Of a stretch of 19,869 nt of DNA, positions 16,581-19,869 are shown one piece after another (the stretch's first letter is position 1; each line of letters opens with the position of its first letter). The notes below the pieces were generated by a model that searched no databases, had not been told where the DNA came from, and was given only the letters and a program-made list of their open reading frames with translations. Position numbers and translations under genes: made by a program. The stretch comes from AC-50 sp035640455. GTDB taxonomy: Bacteria > Actinomycetota > Thermoleophilia > Gaiellales > Gaiellaceae. Location: contig DASQWB010000083.1 in the NCBI GenBank assembly GCA_035640455.1, forward strand, positions 1 through 19,869, read 5' to 3'.

Positions 16581-18018
16581 ACCGCGGGTCGGAGAAGTCG
16601 AGCAGGATCACGTCGTCGATCCGCCGTCGCGGCAGCCGCTCGAGCAGCGCCGCGATCAGGTCACCCTTCGGCTCCATGACGAGGCAGCCGAGGTCGAGCT
16701 CGATCGCCTGGAGGGCGATATTCAGGAGCGTGGTCGTCTTGCCCGCACCTGTCGCGCCGAGCAGATGCAGATGCTGCAACAGCGCCCGCGGGGTCACGTA
16801 CACCGGCTCGATCCGTCCCCGTGCCGCGCTCACGCCGAGATGAATCCCGCCCCGCGGCGCCGCAGCGCTCGGAGCCAGCTCGCGCGCGGGCGCCCGTTCG
16901 AGCGGCACCGGCGCCTCGCCGACCTTCGCCGGCAGCGGCAAGAGCGCCGCAAGCTCCGACGCCGACAGCAGCAGCGGCGGCCGCGGGGGCAGTAGTCGCC
17001 TCGCAAACCGGCGCCCAGCGAGAAACTCGTGATCGCGGCTGAGACCGTTCAGCCCCTCGTACTGCGCGTAGCCCATGCGCAGCTCTGCGAGCAGTCCCCG
17101 CGCACGCCGCCGCGTCGGTGCTCCCACGGCCAGCCGCAGCGAACACGCAAACAGCGGTTCGCGTGCCTTCTCGTACAGCGCCTGCACACGCTGGCGATCG
17201 ACCCACACCGGCTGCGGCGCCGGCCGGTACGCGGACGGCTGGTAGCTCGGCCCTCTGTCCCAGTGGCTCCAAAGCCCGCCCAGAAGCGCGAGGGGCGCCT
17301 CGAGCACTCGCACGAGCTTCGAGCGGCGCGGTGTCCCCGTGCGCAGACGCGTCGATTCGGCGAGCAGCCGCGAGCGCGCGCGCCTGGGAGCAGTCGTGAA
17401 TAGAAGCTGCACCGCCGCCGCCTCGCCGGGGCCAGTGTCGCCGAGCGCACGCAACAGGAGCCCTGCTGGGTCGGCTGCGAACTCCGTCTCGAGCGGCGCG
17501 TGGTCGCGACTCCGCGCACGAAGCGAGAGCAGGCGCAGCCGCGAGACGGACTGCATGAGCGCATCCTCAGCGGGATCCAGGCGTGCGCCGGGTAGCGCCT
17601 CGCCGAGCAGATGCCGGAGTCGAGCCTCGGAAACGCCGGCCGAGAACAGCAACGCGCGCACCCGTCCTTCCTCGCCACGCAGCTCGATGTCGAGCCAGGG
17701 TCGCGCGAGCCCTCGACCATGCAAGCTCGCCGCGACCCCGGCGAGCGTCTGCGCGATGCGGGCTCGATCGAGTTCCACCGGCAAACGGACGTGGTACAGC
17801 CGCCCTCTCCCGGCGAGCCGGGCGCGCACGGCAAGCCGGACCGCGAGCCGCGCAAGGTAGAAGGCACCGACAACGGCGACTACGAACGCCGCGATGACGG
17901 CGGCCTTCTCCAGGGCGCTGCCGAGGCCGGAGAGATCGGGATCCTGTAGGAACCTGAGGAGCCGCACGAGCCAGTGCTCGCTCCCGCGGCTCTCAGCCGA
18001 TGTGAGCAAGTGCGTCAT
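16228..18018 (-). pseudogene. VirD4/TraD-like conjugative coupling ATPase, N-terminal part, frameshifted
   Basis: The start ATG at 18018 follows a perfect AAGGAGGT. Residues about 35-58 (KAAVIAAFVVAVVGAFYLA) form a membrane anchor; about 350 residues of actinobacterial-type N-terminal domain follow, then Walker A at about 421-428 (GATGAGKT) and VMEPKGDLIAALLERLP, which fits the HerA/FtsK superfamily. Such ATPases pump DNA through a conjugation channel. After DFSDPRF the frame is lost: reading one fewer T in the TTT at 16579-16581 (complement) restores FHPAFNLLAG. Repaired, the protein would be about 869 residues. Beyond the indel this frame runs on as meaningless Arg/Ala/Gly-rich sequence to 16228. 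Confidence 0.85.
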
Positions 18019-18280
18019 TGACCTCCTTCGAGCCGTCGTTCACAAAGAGAGGTCGATCTCGGCCTTCGTTCCGAACAAGGCGAAGCAGCGCCACGCCGTG
18101 GCTCACGAACTGAGCGCCGAGGAACCTCTCTAGCAACGACGCACAGCGTCGAGCACGCCACTCACCGCCGGCTGACAGTTCGCTGACAGTGACAAGTCGG
18201 CCAAGGGCGACCGAGTCAGCCGACCCGTCGTCAACGATCGCTTCGTCTACAACGCCCTCAGCATCGGGCCCATCGCTCAC
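17993..18280 (-). CDS. Possible 95-residue protein upstream of the coupling ATPase
   Basis: I recognise no family. The frame from a GTG at 18280 reads MSDGPDAEGVVDEAIVDDG, then RARRCASLLERFLGAQFVSHG and VALLRLVRNEGRDRPLFVND, which looks like a small alpha-beta protein, and ends 26 bases inside the coupling ATPase. Against it: no ribosome binding site or -10 box precedes the GTG, the start lies within a repeat copy, and third codon positions are less G+C-rich than in neighbours. A shorter version from an internal start is possible. The region may instead be a leader and control sequence. Confidence 0.35.
   Translation of the reverse strand: MSDGPDAEGVVDEAIVDDGSADSVALGRLVTVSELSAGGEWRARRCASLLERFLGAQFVSHGVALLRLVRNEGRDRPLFVNDGSKEVNDALAHIG
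18021..18028 (-). promoter_or_regulatory. AAGGAGGT ribosome binding site of the coupling ATPase
   Basis: A full match to the anti-Shine-Dalgarno sequence, but only 2 bases from the ATG at 18018, shorter than usual. It supports this start; the next possible in-frame start is a TTG three codons on. Confidence 0.55.
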
Positions 18281-18306
18281 CGTCGGCTGACAGTTCGCTG
18301 ACGGTG
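18161..18306. repeat. Pair of 31-base direct repeats with internal CTGACAGT iterons
   Basis: Copies at 18161-18191 and 18276-18306 are identical except at two positions and start 115 bases apart. Each contains GCTGAC twice, 11 bases apart (GCTGACAGT-TC-GCTGAC), so there are four half-sites in all. They lie in the 342-base stretch between the methyltransferase and coupling-ATPase genes. Repeated half-sites suggest a binding region for a repressor, replication initiator or transfer protein. Confidence 0.7.
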
Positions 18307-18330
18307 GCCGATCGCACCCGCGGCAGGCCA

Positions 18331-18356
18331 GGACGCCGCGAGCGGGCGTCCCGCTC
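18331..18356 (-). terminator. Alternative hairpins after the methyltransferase gene
   Basis: Just after the methyltransferase stop, two 7-base-pair perfect stems overlap: GGACGCC with GGCGTCC (18331-18351, 7-base loop) and GAGCGGG with CCCGCTC (18340-18356, 3-base loop). They share bases and cannot both form. The position suits a terminator of the reverse-strand transcript; no T-run follows. Confidence 0.5.
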
Positions 18357-18360
18357 TCGG

Positions 18361-19560
18361 TTAGCGGCGGAGCATCACAACAGACTCGCGTGACGGTCGC
18401 CGACCGTGCAGCGCCATTTGCTGCGCGCTGTTACCTCGTAGGCGCAGGACCGCTGAGTCGACGACGGAGAAGCCAGCTCGGTCCGCAAGACGCGTTAGGT
18501 GGTCGTCTACCGGGATCGAGACACCGGCATATTGGGCATTACCAACAACCAGGGCTACGACTCCGTCTTTGCGAACAATCCGCGCCAGTTCCCGCAGGAC
18601 GACATGAAGGTCGCGGAAGTACCCGTCGAGCATCCTTGGGATTCGAGGATCGGGGTGCTGCGCCTCGACTTCTGAGACCTGTTCCGACAATCCCGGCGGT
18701 GCTTCGTAGTCCTCGCTGATCGCGACATGTCGAGCCTCCGGGTGCGAGCGCAGAGCGCGATAGCGCAGGTTCTTCACGGACTCGCCGAGCGCGAAGCCAA
18801 GTTCGAGCTCTACGGCGAAGACTCGCGTGTAGTCGTGACGGTTCGGATAGGGCGGTGAGGTGATCACCGCGTCGATCGAGCCGTCTTCGAGAGGGAGAGC
18901 CCTCGCATCCGCACAGTGGATCTGCGCACCGTGCCCATGACTAGGCGTATCGCCGAGGTCTTCCTCCATCCTCAGGAGCGCCTGATTCAGCGTCTCGGGT
19001 ATCAGACGCGGAGCCAGCTCCGGTGTCGACTCGCGCAGCCACCCGCCGTCGGCGACAAGGGAGGAGAAGCGGGGCGCGATCGAGAGAGTGGCGAGCCGAA
19101 CGCAATCGGCCGCGGTCCCTCGTGCGGACTCGAGACTGGCAGTGAGCCTTGCGAACGTGGTGGGTGTGAAAGCGCGCTTGAGGAGCTGGCTCGTTGGAGT
19201 ACGAACCGACGCGTCACGTGCGGCACGAACGGCGCGCTCCCGTCCCTTGCGAAGGTCGCTCAGAAGAGGACGAATGAGCTTCGCGCGGCTGGCCAAGACT
19301 GCAAGAGGTAGAAGATCCACCCCCAGGGGCGTGAACCCGTGCCGCTCGCTCTCAACCAGCGTCGTTCCAGCTCCGCAGAAGGGATCTAACAGCTTTCCGC
19401 CCGGCTCGAGCCGGAGCTCGCCGATCAACCAGCTGACGAGTTCCGGCGCGAAGCTGTGCGGAAAGACCAGCCAGCGGTGGATGGGGAGCGCCCGCGCGGG
19501 CCGCGGAGTCAGCCAGGTACTCGGAACATCAGCTTGCGAGAGACCAGCGAGAGCGCTCAC
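18361..19560 (-). CDS. DNA methyltransferase (N4-cytosine or N6-adenine type)
   Basis: 399 residues. The S-adenosylmethionine-binding motif I, DPFCGAGTT, is at 59-67 and the catalytic motif IV, TSPPY, at 234-238 (then PNRHDYTRVFAVELE). A long helical insert of about 150 residues between them may be the DNA-recognition part. Motif I before motif IV is the alpha/gamma order, the reverse of the beta group. SPPY is found in both N4-cytosine and some N6-adenine enzymes, so the modified base is open. A late VALVVGNAQYAGVSIPV segment matches the conserved C-terminal strand. The GTG start overlaps the HerA-like gene's stop as GTGA, so the two are coupled. G+C is visibly lower than in the left part. 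Confidence 0.88.
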   Translation of the reverse strand: MSALAGLSQADVPSTWLTPRPARALPIHRWLVFPHSFAPELVSWLIGELRLEPGGKLLDPFCGAGTTLVESERHGFTPLGVDLLPLAVLASRAKLIRPLLSDLRKGRERAVRAARDASVRTPTSQLLKRAFTPTTFARLTASLESARGTAADCVRLATLSIAPRFSSLVADGGWLRESTPELAPRLIPETLNQALLRMEEDLGDTPSHGHGAQIHCADARALPLEDGSIDAVITSPPYPNRHDYTRVFAVELELGFALGESVKNLRYRALRSHPEARHVAISEDYEAPPGLSEQVSEVEAQHPDPRIPRMLDGYFRDLHVVLRELARIVRKDGVVALVVGNAQYAGVSIPVDDHLTRLADRAGFSVVDSAVLRLRGNSAQQMALHGRRPSRESVVMLRR

Positions 19561-19869
19561 GTCCCCGGCTGACGGTATGCCGGGCGCGGGAATCGGATCT
19601 TCACCGGCTGGCGATAGAGCGGGTGCGTGAGGATCAATTCCCCCTTCGAGAGACGGACGAGGTGGCCGCGCACGTTTTCGTTGAGGCCGCGATAGGCCGC
19701 CTGCGGTAGCTCAGTGGGAGCGGTTCGGCCGAAGACGCGAGTCGCGCTGTTGCCGATCACACGGGAATGAACCGCGCTCGCGAACTGCTGCACCGAGAGG
19801 AGAACAACGCCTAGCGAGCGCCCACGCTCGGCAATCTCGATCAGGTCGTGCAGGAGTGGCGAATCGCGA
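19557..19869 (-). CDS. HerA-like ATPase, C-terminal fragment (runs off the window)
   Basis: About 103 C-terminal residues are present; the frame is open to the right edge. The segment reads RDSPLLHDLIEIAERGRSLG, then VVLLSVQQFASAVHSRVIGN and SATRVFGRT, ending LSKGELILTHPLYRQPVKIR. The 'IAERGRSLGV-L--QQ-AS-V---V--N-A-R--GR' pattern is what I know from HerA/DUF87-type hexameric ATPases, where these residues form the subunit interface and arginine sensor. The Walker motifs are outside the window. HerA-type proteins translocate DNA, in repair with NurA or in several anti-phage systems. The coupling to the methyltransferase gene suggests joint function. Confidence 0.75.
   Translation of the reverse strand, partial: RDSPLLHDLIEIAERGRSLGVVLLSVQQFASAVHSRVIGNSATRVFGRTAPTELPQAAYRGLNENVRGHLVRLSKGELILTHPLYRQPVKIRFPRPAYRQPGT

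Noticed and set aside
16575..16585. Programmed ribosomal frameshift in the coupling ATPase
   Set aside because: There is only a TTT run, no slippery heptamer and no downstream stem of note; a one-base indel is simpler.

Overview
This is a G+C-rich window (roughly 60-80% in the 60-base samples I counted). Together with leaderless-type promoters, GTG starts, a MarP-like periplasmic protease and a replication-relaxation protein, this suggests an actinobacterium, possibly of the Thermoleophilia. That placement is inference; the sequence contains no taxonomic marker gene. The window has two parts, meeting at a tRNA-Asp gene at 12874-12947.

Part A (1-12947) looks like ordinary chromosome. From left to right it holds: the start of a secreted protein; a bicupin protein; a translationally coupled ABC-2 exporter operon (one ATPase and two permeases); a reverse-strand set of three genes (metallophosphoesterase, MOSC protein, secreted beta-propeller protein); a small nucleotidyltransferase-fold protein; two decaying genes (an M55 D-aminopeptidase broken by one base, and a PhyH-family dioxygenase with a large internal deletion); an SDR oxidoreductase; a 307-base intergenic region with a strong hairpin and three related small palindromes; a bifunctional homocysteine S-methyltransferase/methylenetetrahydrofolate reductase; and a CvpA-trypsin membrane protease. 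Six of these genes have a TAGNNT hexamer 6 or 7 bases before the start codon, the layout expected for leaderless mRNAs.

Part B (12893 to the right edge) looks like the left end of an integrated conjugative-type element. A large serine recombinase reads antisense into the tRNA-Asp gene and takes its stop codon from it, so the tRNA probably carries the attachment site. Upstream of the recombinase, on the same strand, are a 56-residue protein, a replication-relaxation family protein, a VirD4/TraD-like coupling ATPase, a repeat-bearing control region, a DNA methyltransferase and the C-terminus of a HerA-like ATPase that runs off the window. Genes here use Shine-Dalgarno sites or overlapping starts rather than TAGNNT boxes, and the last 1.5 kb is lower in G+C.

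The recombinase and the coupling ATPase, like the M55 gene, are each split by a single-base indel although their motifs are complete on both sides. Either the locus is decaying or the assembly has residual indel errors. The most interesting unresolved point is the HerA-methyltransferase pair at the right edge, which may belong to a defence or modification cassette whose remaining genes lie outside the window.
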